From positions 868,001 through 932,000 of the forward strand of contig VWND01000064.1 of the NCBI GenBank assembly GCA_009599575.1: a DNA stretch of 64,000 nucleotides, written 5' to 3'. Below the pieces are notes generated by a model. The model was given only the letters and a program-made list of their open reading frames with translations. It did no database searches and was not told the origin of the DNA. Below are positions 33,114-43,660 of the stretch, in pieces. Origin of the DNA: Blumeriella jaapii. Its lineage: Eukaryota; Ascomycota; Leotiomycetes; Helotiales; Drepanopezizaceae. Every line of letters starts with the position of its first letter. Position 1 is the stretch's first letter. Position numbers and translations under genes: made by a program.

Positions 33114-34506
33114 ATGGCCGCCCCAGAGCAATTCGAGGGCTTCATGATCCGCGACACGGAGAAGTGGACCGAGTTTACGAAGGAGAAGGTATGTGTGATG
33201 CCCCCAACGTCGCTTGCCGGCCACTCGGCGTGGGGAGACGCGAGGCTGAGCGCACCAGTTCACCCCCAAGACGTTTGAGGAGTACGACGTCGACATCGAG
33301 AACGAGTGCTGCGGCGTCTGCGGCTCCGACGTGCACACCATCACCGGCGGCTGGGGCCCGCTGCCCACCAGCGCGCTGTGCGTGGGACACGAAATCATCG
33401 GCAAAGTCCTGCGCGTCGGCTCCAAGGTCTCGGAGTTCAAGGCCGGCGACCGCGTGGGCGTCGGCGCCCAGGTCCAATCCTGCATGAAGTGCCAGCCGTG
33501 CAAGTCGGACAACGAGAACTACTGCCCGCAGAAGGTCGACACCTACGGCGCGCCCTACAACGTGGGCGGCGGCAACCCCACCCAGGACGCCGGCGGGCCC
33601 ATGAAGGACCGGGACGGCCAGCCCATCTTCGCCCAGGGCGGCTACTCGTCGCACGCGCGCGTCCACGAGCAGTTCGTGTTCAAGATCCCGGACAACATTG
33701 CCTCGACGGATGCCGGGCCCATGATGTGCGCCGGCTTGACCGTGTACTCGCCGCTCCGTCGCGCCGGCTGCGGTCCCGGCAAGAAGATTGCCATCCTGGG
33801 GATCGGGGGCCTGGGCCACTTTGCTCTGCTCTGGTAGGCGCGCTCTCTCCCTCTCTCTCTCTCCCTCTCTCTCTCTCCCTCTCTCTTTCTCTCTCCCTCC
33901 CTCCCTCCCTCTCTCTTTCTCTCTCCCTCCCTCCCTCCCTCCCTCCCTGGCCTCGCGCTGGTCGATGCTGATTGCTCCGCGATGTGTGCTGACGGCCGGC
34001 CGTTCAGGGCCCGTGCCATGGGCGCCGAGGTCTGGGCCCTCTCCCACACGCCGTCCAAGCAGGTGGAAGCCATGGAGCTCGGGGCGCACCACTTCGTCTC
34101 GACGCAGGAGAAGGAGTGGTTCAAGCCGCTGGCCCTCACCTTCGACTTCATCCTCAACGCGGCCGACATGACGCACGAGTTCGCGCTCCCGGACTACCTG
34201 TCGACGCTGGCGGTCAACGGCACCTTTCACAACGTCGGCCTGCCGGACCAGGCGCTGCCGCCGCTGAAGGCGCAGGACTTTGCGAGCAACGGGTCGGCCA
34301 TCGGCGCCTCGCACCTCGGCAGCAAGAAGGAGGCCATGGAGATGCTGCGGCTGGCGAGCGAGAAGAACATCAAGCCGAAGATCGAGCTGATAGACATCTC
34401 GGAGCGCGGTTGTGCCGAGGCGGTGCAGAAGGTCAAGACGAACGATGTGCGCTATCGCATCACGTTGACGGGATTCCACCGGGCCTTTGGCACGGGCTCG
34501 AAGTGA
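33114..34506 (+). CDS. Zinc-dependent (NADP-type) alcohol dehydrogenase, cinnamyl-alcohol/Adh6-like
   Basis: Three exons, 33114-33188, 33259-33833 and 34008-34506, giving 382 residues, close to the family's usual 360-380. It should reduce aldehydes to alcohols, or the reverse, as a cytosolic medium-chain dehydrogenase. Visible residues are catalytic zinc ligand Cys46 in CGVCGSDVHT, His69-Glu70 in CVGHEIIG, and the structural-zinc cysteines 100, 103, 106 and 114 in a QSCMKCQPC-x7-C pattern. A Rossmann GIGGLGH turn sits at the second splice junction. This arrangement is known from yeast Adh6/Adh7 and plant CADs; the NADP preference is inferred. Intron 1 is 70 bp. Intron 2 is 174 bp and largely a CT microsatellite. 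GC-rich codon use differs from the Far11 gene downstream. A 434-codon frame on the opposite strand is a shadow. Confidence 0.92.
33842..33952. repeat. CT/CCCT microsatellite inside intron 2 of the alcohol dehydrogenase gene
   Basis: Almost pure pyrimidine tract of CTCTCTCC, CTCTTT and CCTCCCTCC units. It accounts for most of the extra length of the intron and lies well upstream of the acceptor at about 34007. Confidence 0.9.
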
Positions 34507-35537
34507 GGTTGGTGGGGTGTGTCACGCATCTTGCGTCACGTGAAAGATGGGCTGTGCTCTCATGTGAGGACGTGAGATGGAATGTCGTGTAACGTACTGC
34601 ATCACGGAGTAAAGGGGGGAGTGGAATATAAAGTATCACGTGATGAGACGAATAACTTAAACTGGGGTCGGAGTCGGGGCTGACGGGATGGTGTAACAAT
34701 TTAAGTCTCTTCCTCTTTCTCGCGTGCCGAGCTTTCATCATCATCGACCTCTGCAGCCCACGACGCTGTCACAGTGCTGCCATACTGTCTGTTTGTATGC
34801 ACTGTGCAGACTCGGTCACCCGTGAACCCGGTCTCAGGAATCAGGACATCTCAGACCTCAGGCGGTGTCATGACGTCGCTTATCCGACAGGCGACGGGTG
34901 CGTACCTACAATATGTACCGTAGACCTGCTCGAAACTTGAAACGTGACACTCACCGTAGTCTGTCTTGCAGAAGAAAGAGGAAGAGGAGGGGGATGATAT
35001 CATCGTGGCTGATGACCAGACACGTCTCGAGCCGCACTGTGCGCCTTCTCCATCAGGTGGCTGGACACATACACACAGAACCGCACCCTCCCGTGTCTTG
35101 GACTTGGGACCAGGGTAAATGAGGATCTGCCGCGGGCGACGTCATGCTGACCAATCACAGCCCCACGAACCCCGGATGCGTCATGGATCGGCGAATCAGA
35201 GAGAAGCGGGAAGAGAAGGTTAAAGTAAAGTTGGTTTGCTTGGTCGGGGGTCTTTGCGCTAAGTCCGTTTGTGGCTAGAGCGATCTCAGGTCCCAGGCAG
35301 CTCGCTTCTCTTGTCTGCTGTACTTCGCGGCACTGTAGATAGAAGACTCGCTACATCATCAGCCTTCCTCACCTCTCCGCTGCTCTGCTGCTTCTTATTC
35401 TTCTTTTCCCCTCCTCATCTCAAGCATCGACGACGACGACAACACCACCATCACCACCATCACCACCATCAACCACATCAATTGATCCCCAGCTCGGGAG
35501 CCACGAACACACCCACTCGTCCCCTCCCCCCACCACG
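34507..35537. other. Intergenic DNA between alcohol dehydrogenase and MARVEL-like genes
   Basis: The right part (about 35250-35530) is CT-rich with CACCACCAT units just before the next ATG, a typical fungal 5' leader. Several CACGTGA words occur at 34540-34650. No gene seen. Confidence 0.45.
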
Positions 35538-36553
35538 ATGGCCAAGTTCGGCGGCCTCGCGCTTAAGAGCGTGTCCATGTTCTTGCGCTTCGTCGAGCTC
35601 GCCTGCGCCGCCGTCATCCTCGGCATCTTCGCCTACTACCTCGCGACGCTGCACAACCATGACCTGCACATCCCGACCAACGTGCGCGCCGTGACGGGCA
35701 TCGCCGGCGCCGCCGCCCTCTACACCATATGCGCCTTCCTGCTCGTCTGCTGCCTCGGCGGTATTGCTCTCTTCAGCTTGCTCGGCATGCTGCTCGACCT
35801 CGCCTTCACTGGCGCCTTCATCTACGTCGCCTGGGTCACCCGCCACGCCACCGAGAGCTGCTCCGGCGTCGTGGAGACCCCGTACGGCCGCGGCATCGTG
35901 GGCGGCGACATCGTGGGGAACCGCGACGGGTTTACGGAGCTGCCTAGCGTGAGGACGGCCTGTCGGCTGCAGAAGGCGGCGTTTGCGACGGCTATTCTTG
36001 GACTGTGAGTTTCTTTCCTTTCTCCCCTCTCCTTTCTTCTTTCTCTCTCTGTCGAGTTCTACGGATGAAGAAAAGAAACGAAGAGAGAGAAGTCTTTCTC
36101 AAGGTTCCACAGACGAAGAACGCACGAATGAAAGAAAGCTGACACGTCCCAAGCGTTTTCTTCTTCCTCTCCATCTTCGTCGAGTTCGGCCTCATCCGCC
36201 ACCGCAAGAAGGAAAAGGCGTTCGGTCCCTCCCCCAACAATGGTTACACGGCCGGCTCCCCGCGCCGTCATTTCTGGCAGCGCAAGCCCAAGGACGCCGA
36301 GAAGGGCTTTGCGCCTGACGCGCTGCCTACCCACGCGACCCCCGCCGACATGCGCACCTCGTACGCGACGGAGTCCACGGCGGTCGGTGAGCCCGTGATC
36401 AACAAGTACGGCCACGGCACGGAGACGTTCACTACGTCGCCGCAGGTGTATGGTAGCCAGCAGACGGGCGGCGGGTACTCGACGCAGACGACGACGATGA
36501 CGGGCACCACGTCAGGGGTGTACAATGGGAAAAATACTAATGGGACGTTTTAG
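35538..36553 (+). CDS. Four-TM MARVEL-like membrane protein
   Basis: Two exons, 35538-36004 and 36154-36553, giving 288 residues. The 149-bp intron has a GTGAGT donor, a GCTGAC branch site and a CCAAG acceptor. Hydrophobic segments at about residues 14-35, 51-72, 76-100 and 143-166 form four membrane spans; the last crosses the splice junction (LQKAAFATAILG then VFFFLSIFVEFG). A loop between spans 3 and 4 has a CSGVVETPYGRG piece. The C-terminal 120 residues are hydrophilic and rich in Thr, Ser, Gly and Tyr. This layout matches fungal MARVEL-domain proteins of unknown precise role in plasma membrane or vesicle organisation. The family assignment rests on topology and overall look rather than a catalytic motif. 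Confidence 0.82.
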
Positions 36554-36879
36554 ATGGGCTGTGCGGGTGGGAAGGGGGAGCGACGTTGTGTCATCTGGAG
36601 GGATGTCATCCGCTCAGGTTGGATGACATGAAATGAATGATTTGCTTGTGTGTGTGTGTGTGTTTTGTAAATTAGTAATTATTAGCACGCACGCACCAAC
36701 AAACGAGATATGAAATCCCCTCCCTGTCTACCTTTTAGTCCTGGTCCTGGCCCTATATCCTGGATCGCGGTGTGGGGGATAAGGATAAGACGAGGAAATG
36801 AACATGGCTCCTACTGTACAATAAGAATGCCGCCCCGCCCGCCGTATGAAGAAGGTTCGGCACCAAGAATGCGCTCGAG
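36554..36879. other. 3' flank of the MARVEL-like gene
   Basis: Contains a short GT microsatellite near 36647-36662 and otherwise ordinary AT-leaning sequence that likely includes the 3' UTR. Confidence 0.4.
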
Positions 36880-37075
36880 TACCTATCTATAGGTACTGTA
36901 CCTACATACCTACAGTACATACCTATAGTACCTACCTACCTACTGTACCTACATACCTACCTACATACATACCTACCTACCTACATACCTACCTACATAC
37001 CTACATACCTACCTTCTGTACTGTACTGTACTGTACTGTACTGTACTGTACTGTACTGTACTGTCTATACCTACT
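36880..37075. repeat. CCTACATA and (CTGTA)n microsatellites
   Basis: First about 130 bp of TACCTACATACC units, then about ten perfect CTGTA units (37017-37066). Words of this kind, built around GTAC and GGTACCTACC, recur in several intergenic regions of the window. Confidence 0.9.
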
Positions 37076-37560
37076 ATCTTCACTGTACACTACTGTACAT
37101 AGTACTACTGGATTAGCTACTAGCGAGATTCGAGCTGATGCGGAATTGGAGACGGAACGAATGTCGTTCAATCACGTGGCAGGCGCTTTGGGGGGTGGTG
37201 GAGTTGTATGTTCTCTGCTTGTTTTTGTTCCCCCCCACTCCCCCACTAATAAGAATGTGAAAAGAAAAATAAACAAATAATAGTGGGCTGCCTTCCCACA
37301 TTTATTCTGCGGGCACTCGAATAATGTGATTAAGTATTCATTCTAATGATAAATCCGGCCTCCCCTCCTACTCATATCAGCGTCTTTGCCTCGTTCACGT
37401 CCCGTCCTGGTCCCGGTCGTGGTGTTCGTATCAAATCCTCAGATCCATGTCTCCTTGCCCATGCCGAGCCTCTCACCCTACACCAAACGCCGTCGCAATG
37501 CCGAGAAAACACAATGCTTAGAGAACACGCCCATATGCAGACCCCATCCCGCCATCACCG
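37076..37560. other. Intergenic, 3' side of the ubiquitin ligase gene
   Basis: No gene seen. A stretch near 37220-37280 is AT-rich and may hold polyadenylation signals for either neighbour. Confidence 0.35.
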
Positions 37561-39485
37561 TCACCGAACCGGAATCTCCCACGCGGCGTCCCCCTCGTCG
37601 TCGCTCTCGAGCTGGTCCTCCTCGTCATCCATAGCCATCCGCACGAACATCTGCACCCACGCCTGCTGCGCCGCCCGCTCCTCAGCTTCCGCCCGCTGCT
37701 CAGCCTCATTGGCGCGTCGTCCACCGCCCCGAAGTCGGGGGGCTCGACGCTGGTTATTGAGGTTGGCTGCTGCTAATCGCTGTGCCTGACGCTGAGGGCC
37801 GCGGCGGAGGTGGGCTGCGGGCGGGGCGTCGGGGGCGGGCGGTGGAGGCGGCGGTGGGACGTGGTTGATGCGAAGGACCAGAGGTCCCTCTCGCTGGAGC
37901 GGGGCGAGAGGAGCGGCGGGCTCGTCGGGCTCATCGGGCTCCACGATTTCGGGAATCTCAGGCACGGGTCCAGGTCCGGGGATGATAATGTCCTCAGCGG
38001 CTTCCACCTCGTCATGCTCATGGATCTCCACGGGTCGGCCGCCACCACCGTGGCCAACATCATCCCCGTCGCCCTCTTCCAGCTCCCACAAGCGGTAGTA
38101 ACAAGAAGATGATCTGTTGTTGTAGTGGCCATACGGATTCGCAGGCGGTAGCCAGGCTGAGCAGAGGTAGCAGAAATGACTGCGGCACTTGAAGCAAATC
38201 ATGTGGTTGCAGCCATGGGTCTTCTGAGCTGGCGACGTGCAGGTCGGGCAGGGGGTGGAGTGCAGTTTGAGGTACTCCAGGGACGCCTTGTCTTCCTCTG
38301 TGAGCTCCCCGTTGTCTCTCCTCGGCGTGCATATCTTCAGCTCGCCGTGCCAGCCTTGAAAACACCGACTGCAGAACGCAAAAGAGCAGTCCTCGCAGAT
38401 GCATAAGAGGTCCTTCCTAGCAGCAAGTGCTTTTACATCCTCACCGTCTGACTCGTCTCCGCTCTCGGTATCCTCAAACCCGACTGGCTTGCGGTGCTTC
38501 TTCGATCGCGCACCCTGGCACCATTTTCGCGGACAGTATACCGTATTCTTGTCCGATTCGAGCTCTGCCTTGTGCTTCAGCGTGACGTAGCGACGCACGA
38601 CATCTTGCTCGAGAGGGATCTGGATCAACTCGCTAGGGCTGAGTTGGGTTTTGGGCTTTCGTCGACCATTTCTGGTTTGCGCTTCCCCGCGCTTCTTCGC
38701 GCAACCTGGAGCCAGGCACTGGACAGCAGCCAGGTTGCCCTCGGTAATAGCATTGTTGTAGAAGTCCTGCAAACACTCTACGCAGAAGACGTGACCGCAG
38801 TCGATCATTCGGTGGCAAACGGTTCCTTTCTTGGGATCTAGTGGAGGTTAGCCATGTCCAAAATCCGAGGCAGAGAGCATGTACCTAAACAGACACCGCA
38901 ATCGAAAGTCTCCTTCTCGAAAGCCGCTTGCGTAGCCTTGATGTCATGATCCAGCAAAGAGATCTTCAAGTCCTGCGCGACTTCCAAAGTGCCACCTTCT
39001 TTCGCAAACCCAAAAGCACTTTCAGCTTCTTGTTGCAGGAAGTCAATGTATCCGTAGACCACCGAGCTGCGGCCAAACTCCTCCCAGAGTTCTGTGCCCT
39101 TCGCCTCTAACTCTTCCAGGTGCGCGCGGGAGAGCCAGGCGGGGGTGGTCGAGAGCTCAAACTTGGGCGCCACTTTCGCGGGGTAGTCTTCCGGCAAGAT
39201 GATCCGCAGAAGCAGAGGCGGCAGGTAGGATAGATTTTGTGACTCGACGTTCTCCGCCGGCCTCTCGGCGGCAGGTGGAACCTCGTTGCCAGAGTCAACC
39301 GACAGCGGCGGGGTCGGCAGGAGGCCATCGGAGAACGCAGGGAACAGGACCTTGACGGGCGTCGTGGGATGTACTGGTAGGTACATCGACACGCAGAACG
39401 GGTTGTCGGGATCCACGAGGATCTCGGGATAGATGGCCGCTATGCAGTCCAGTTCTTCTTGTCGCTCATCCTCCATGGCCGACAT
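37561..39485 (-). CDS. itt1: RWD domain RING-IBR-RING (RBR) E3 ubiquitin ligase, Itt1/RNF14-like
   Basis: Two exons, 39485-38885 and 38837-37561, with a 47-bp intron (GTACAT donor, GGCTAAC branch, TAG acceptor), giving 625 residues. Residues about 8-165 form an RWD domain (starts RQEELDCIAAIYPEI). The splice joins FDCGVCL to DPKKGTVCHRMIDCGHVFC, completing RING1 at about 196-225. The in-between-RING domain follows (CPRKWC, then CICEDCSFAFCSRCFQGWH). RING2 has PCPTC, the HGCNHM loop holding the expected catalytic cysteine, and FCYLCSAWL. RBR ligases pass ubiquitin through a thioester on that cysteine. RWD plus RBR is the layout of yeast Itt1 and human RNF14, linked to translation termination and stalled-ribosome clearance. 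The C-terminal 170 residues are acidic and proline-rich, then glutamine/alanine/arginine-rich, with no domain. It is divergent from the dolichyl-phosphatase gene. Confidence 0.9.
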
Positions 39486-40015
39486 CCTGTCACCGGATGA
39501 TTCTCGACAGAAGGACGAAGTTCGGAGTGGCGCGGGCGGTGAGGTTCATGGGAAGCAATCTTTGGGGGGGAGAGGGGGTCGAGATGTGCGCGCCTGAAAT
39601 TCTGTATAAAAGTGAAGTGGATGTCAAGACACGAATAGAAGGAGGAGGAGGAGAAGGAGGGGGAGGGGGAAGAAGAAGCGGAGCTGTAAGAAGTTTGGAG
39701 TGGAAAGAAATTCGAAGGAAATATTACGGTCAGGTGACGAGGTTATGTCGCACGTGACGGAAAAAGCGGGAGAATTTCGAGAGCCGCGTTAGCCTAGTGT
39801 CCCCCGCCGCTTTAAACAAAAGTGCCGGCGTCAAATGTTACTTCACAACTCAAATCATTTCTTGCAACGACACTTCTTGATGGAAGCGCTGGATCTCTTG
39901 ATAGATCGCCAGCTCTCATCCTGCTTATCACTTACGGCCCCGACGTGTATTCGGACATCGCCCGAGGGCTCTGAATAACCTCACTTCTTCCCGTCCGTCC
40001 GCCGGCATATGCATC
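39486..40015. promoter_or_regulatory. Shared 530-bp divergent intergenic region
   Basis: Lies between the start codons of the RBR ligase (minus) and the dolichyl-diphosphate phosphatase (plus), so it must hold both promoters. A GGAGGAGGAGAAGG purine tract occurs at about 39640-39675 and a CACGTGAC word near 39751. No specific factor can be assigned. Confidence 0.5.
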
Positions 40016-40780
40016 ATGTCCGACCAGGCCCCTCTGGCGTCGCTCTCCCTGACGCATGTCCATTATGTAAGGAGCACCACCACAACCTCAGAATCTTCAT
40101 CTCGCGCTTTGCTAAATGACTAACATCTCCAGGATCCGAACGATCCCATTTCCTACTTCTGCGCCTGGCTGGCGCTCGTGCCGCAGGGGCTCTGCGTCGT
40201 CTACGCCACGTTGATCTGGTCGACGCGCGAAGTCGAGATCCTCCTGATGTTCGGCGGCCAGATGGCCTGCGAAGCGCTGAATTTCGGCCTGAAGCGCTTT
40301 CTGAAGGAGGAGCGGCCGAAACAGATGCACGGCAAGGGTTACGGCATGCCGTCGTCGCACGCACAATTCGTGGCCTTTTTCTCGCTGAGCCTGACGCTTT
40401 TCCTCCTGCTGCGACACGTCCCGAAGAAGCCCTCGCCGTCACACACGCCGCTGACTTTGCCCTTGCGGATCATGCTGTCGGTGCTGGCGCTGGCCAATGC
40501 AGGGCTGGTGGCATGGAGTCGTATCTACCTGAACTACCACACCCCGAAGCAGGTGATGGTTGGGTGCGTGGCAGGGGCGGCGAGTGCGCTGTCGTGGTTC
40601 GTGGCTACGACCGTCGTGAGGCAGACTGGAATACTGGGGTGGATACTAGATCAGTATCCGCTGAGGTTGTTGAGGATGAGGGATTTGGTGGTCGAGGAGG
40701 ATTTGTGCCAAGCCGGCTGGGAGAAGTGGGAGACAAAAAGGCTAGCGAAGCAAGAAATTAAGAGGAAGAAGCTCAAGTGA
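40016..40780 (+). CDS. CWH8: Dolichyl-diphosphate phosphatase, Cwh8/Cax4-like (PAP2 family)
   Basis: Two exons, 40016-40066 and 40133-40780, giving 232 residues, the expected size. The intron is 66 bp with a GTAAGG donor, a TGACTAAC branch and a CCAG acceptor. The enzyme removes a phosphate from dolichyl diphosphate on the lumenal side of the ER so the carrier can be reused for N-glycosylation. The acid-phosphatase signature is clear: KRFLKEERP, then the GMPSSHAQF motif, then SRIYLNYHTPKQV, with the catalytic histidine in the last block. Four or more hydrophobic spans surround them. Gln where many PAP2 enzymes have Asp at the end of the last motif is, as far as I recall, normal in this subfamily. 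It ends with a lysine-rich tail (KQEIKRKKLK) that could act as an ER retention signal (inference). Confidence 0.93.
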
Positions 40781-42269
40781 TGCAGGGAATCACAAACTGG
40801 ATATGCTGAACGTTTCGTTTGATGCTTTGGTTGGTGTATTACACATTTCAGATGTTGGTTCTGTCTTTTCATGCGGACAATGTCGGTACTGCTCTGCTCC
40901 GGATCATATCCTGGTCGTCTCCATTGCGCCAAGCCAATATACCGCAACATGCTATCGAAAATGATCCAGATTACTCCTCTACCATAGTACTGCTGTGCAA
41001 TCATGTTGACATCAGGAGATTTCGAAACACAAAATCTCAACATCGAATTCTAGGTGTTTTGAAAAGCGACAATCCGAATTCTTAATCTCACTCCCCGTTT
41101 TCGTCCTCCCCCTCAAATGTCATATAAATAACTTTCTTTGCATCTTTATCCACGACAACCCTCCTCCCCAATCTTCGCCCTTCACCTTCAGCTCAGCCTC
41201 CCCCTCCAACTCCTCTAAGACGTCGTCTCTCCTGCCCTGTACTCGACCAAAACCTCGCCTATGTTCAGTCTAAGTTGAGATACCCCAAAGAAGCTATGAG
41301 ATTGGACCAAGAAGTATTACATAAACACCAGGATTTCTATCTGAAGCACCGACCCACCGACCCACCGATGAAGTATCTTCTGAAGATGCAGATTGTTCTT
41401 GTAAAAGAAAACATGTGATTGAAGAAATACAGCAATGCTTCCCATCCTTTCCATGAAAGATAAAGCAATTTTTGAAAGGATTTGATAATCAATACTTGAA
41501 TAGGTACCTACATGACAGTGCCGCTCTCTGACATTGCCTGAAAACTCTATGAGAGGTCTCCGGAAGTTAGCCCGAGAGTTCTGGATATCGGGATATTCTT
41601 TCAAAGGTGGTAGCTAAGGTTACAAAATTGTATTGAAGTACCTGAACTCTCTATTACACACGTTAATAGACAACAAACTTTAAGAAGAATTTTCGGGTCG
41701 GTATACAAGTATGTTACTACTACGTATCTGTCCGAGGGCGGCGAATGGTTCTAGAAACTTCTTATAACAGAAAATATCTTGTGAACAATGTTGAAGTTTA
41801 AGCGAGAACCTTGAAGAGGAAAATGATACAAAGACCTGCTTATTATCAAAGAGCCCTCCTGTAATACAATTACTAAAGTGTTCAATTATATTTATTCAGT
41901 TGTTTGCTAGTCACTCTTTGAGTCATGGAAGCCGACTGGATTGCGATGAGAGCCTGCATTTCTCCCGGTTGGATTTTAGCTTGCTTGATTTCTAGCTTAG
42001 CTGAAGTCATGCCTGACCCAAAAATCATCTCCCAATATTGATCATTGGTGTCACTTCTCCTCACACCATACCAGGGTTAGTCATGGCCAGGATGAGTGAT
42101 GCGGGGGAAGGTGACACCGACGATGATGATTGTCAGTAGTCAATGGATACATAAGCGGGCTGGTCAAACAAGCCATATTCTCACTCCATCTGTAATTAGG
42201 TACGCCAAAACATTACACCCGTCTTACACTCAAACCACAACTCGAGCATCAGCACTGCAGATCCTCAAC
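40781..42269. other. Intergenic DNA, no gene seen
   Basis: AT-leaning sequence with only short frames on either strand. In-frame codons upstream of the next gene extend back to an ATG at 42096 but look like leader sequence. Confidence 0.45.
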
Positions 42270-42902
42270 ATGACAAAGACCCTGCCAGAGACACCCTTCA
42301 TACTCACGGGTGGCTGCTTCTGTTCTGCGATCCGCTACAGCATCTCTGTCCCAAGTCTCACAGAACGACCGCTAATCATCCCGGCTCAACCTGAAGCGCC
42401 CCTACTACCGACCAACAAGGTTACTGAGCGCCTTCCCATGATAACACTCGATCACTGTACATCATGCCGTCGCGTTGCGGGTGCTCTCGTGGAGTCCTGG
42501 TGCATCATTCCTCAACACTGGATGCATTTCAGATTGTTACCTCGTCACGCCGACTTCTCCAAATCTCCTGATTCCGTTCTTACCCCAAGCACAGCCGAAT
42601 ACCTTACGAACAAGGGCCTCCAAAACACTTCATATGTGACGCATCTGCAGAGCTCGGAGGAAAGCAATAGGACGTTTTGCGGAAAGTGCGGAACGCACTT
42701 GACGTTCTTCCACTCAGGACCTCCGGGTGAGATGTCAAAGAGAGGTGGATGGGGGCCATACTTTGATGTGTCTTGCGGGAGTTTGGACAGAGAGAGTTTG
42801 GAGAGGGAGGGGTTCAGACCAGATCGGCAAGTTTGGGGAGATGATGGCATCGAGTGGGTGGTAAGGCTTGTTAACCAAGGCTCGAGAAGTCTGGCTGAGT
42901 AA
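42270..42902 (+). CDS. GFA/CENP-V-type zinc-binding protein
   Basis: Single exon of 210 residues starting at MTKTLPETP. The ATG at 42270 follows CAAC, a good fungal context. An ATG 58 codons upstream in frame (42096) would add a stretch without conserved features, so I prefer the shorter form. Zinc ligands of the glutathione-dependent formaldehyde-activating (GFA) fold are visible: GGCFCSAIRY near residue 15, DHCTSCRRVAGA near 60, and FCGKCGTHLTF near 138. Members of this family bind zinc; most fungal ones have no proven substrate, and the GFA name need not mean S-hydroxymethylglutathione chemistry here. A proline-rich insert between the first two ligand pairs (about residues 28-52) is longer than in the minimal domain. 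No signal peptide. Confidence 0.85.
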   Translation: MTKTLPETPFILTGGCFCSAIRYSISVPSLTERPLIIPAQPEAPLLPTNKVTERLPMITLDHCTSCRRVAGALVESWCIIPQHWMHFRLLPRHADFSKSPDSVLTPSTAEYLTNKGLQNTSYVTHLQSSEESNRTFCGKCGTHLTFFHSGPPGEMSKRGGWGPYFDVSCGSLDRESLEREGFRPDRQVWGDDGIEWVVRLVNQGSRSLAE

Positions 42903-43427
42903 GAGGTACTCTGCAAAGATCTCCAAGACTTTGAGGAAGAAGAGGAGAGTGGGAAAACCAAAATGACACCGGACTGCTGGAGCTAATCCCACACTTGTGG
43001 GTAGCCTATGTACCAGGTACGGACTGGGATTGCCGTGTGCTTTGCCGCTAGAAAAATCATTTTCGCTGCTTGTTGCAATCTTGATTCTGGGTTTCATTTG
43101 CTTTACACGGCATGTAATAAGGCGCCACGAACAAGTCTTTTCTCGTGGAGCATCTGGCGAACGTCCAGATTGACGATCGTCGCCCGCTTGATGTTGACAG
43201 GCAACGCGCCACATATCAACCGAATTGTGACTTCACCTCAAGTGTTGTCAGCTCCAGGATTTGTTGGTAACTTCTCATCACTGCCAAAGACCCAGCCCGG
43301 GGACGGATACCAGGTAGGTAAGGTTTTTTGAACCACAACACTTGACTGACATCAATTAGTACGCTACTATTTTTGCTGCACTTAATGCTCCTCTCTCACA
43401 AGGGCACTAAGAACCCCCCCATTCTCT
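42903..43427. other. Intergenic DNA, no gene seen
   Basis: Ordinary composition with a GGTACGGA/AGGTAGGTAAGG word near either end. No domain signature in any frame. Confidence 0.4.
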
Positions 43428-43608
43428 CACTGACGGACCATCGCAAAAGGCAGCGAAGGGCGTAGACGACAGCAGCAGTGGCTGTAACTTCACCAGAAGG
43501 TTTCGAGGTCGTACTTTGTATTTAATTCCTTAGCTTAGCACGTCTCCGTACCCCTGGGAGGTCCTAGGAGGTCAGCCTGTCGGCTGCACTCCGCTAGACG
43601 TAAATCAA

Positions 43609-43654
<46 letters not shown>

Positions 43655-43660
43655 GCTACA
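43428..43660 (+). repeat. Retroposon-like short repeat, copy 5, with (CTA)n tail
   Basis: Best preserved member of the 19.4-kb type. Its landmarks are CTGACGGACCATCGCAAAAG, GTCGTACTTTGTATTTAATTCC, CTTAGCACGTCTCCGTACC, GGCTGCACTCCGCTAGACGT and a tail of about fifteen CTA units. It sits in an intergenic region between intact genes, in the same orientation as the others. Confidence 0.7.

Noticed and set aside
32336..33157. A 273-codon minus-strand frame upstream of the alcohol dehydrogenase
   Set aside because: Crosses the CA microsatellite and purine tracts. The composition is that of the repeats and it overlaps the gene's first exon on the other strand.
33175..34479. A 434-codon minus-strand frame over the alcohol dehydrogenase gene
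   Set aside because: Antisense shadow of GC-rich exons. The plus strand carries all zinc and Rossmann motifs, and the antisense peptide is repetitive where it crosses the CT microsatellite.
42096..42269. Upstream in-frame start for the GFA-like protein
   Set aside because: Would add 58 residues of no conserved character. The internal ATG has better context and sits close to the first zinc-ligand motif.
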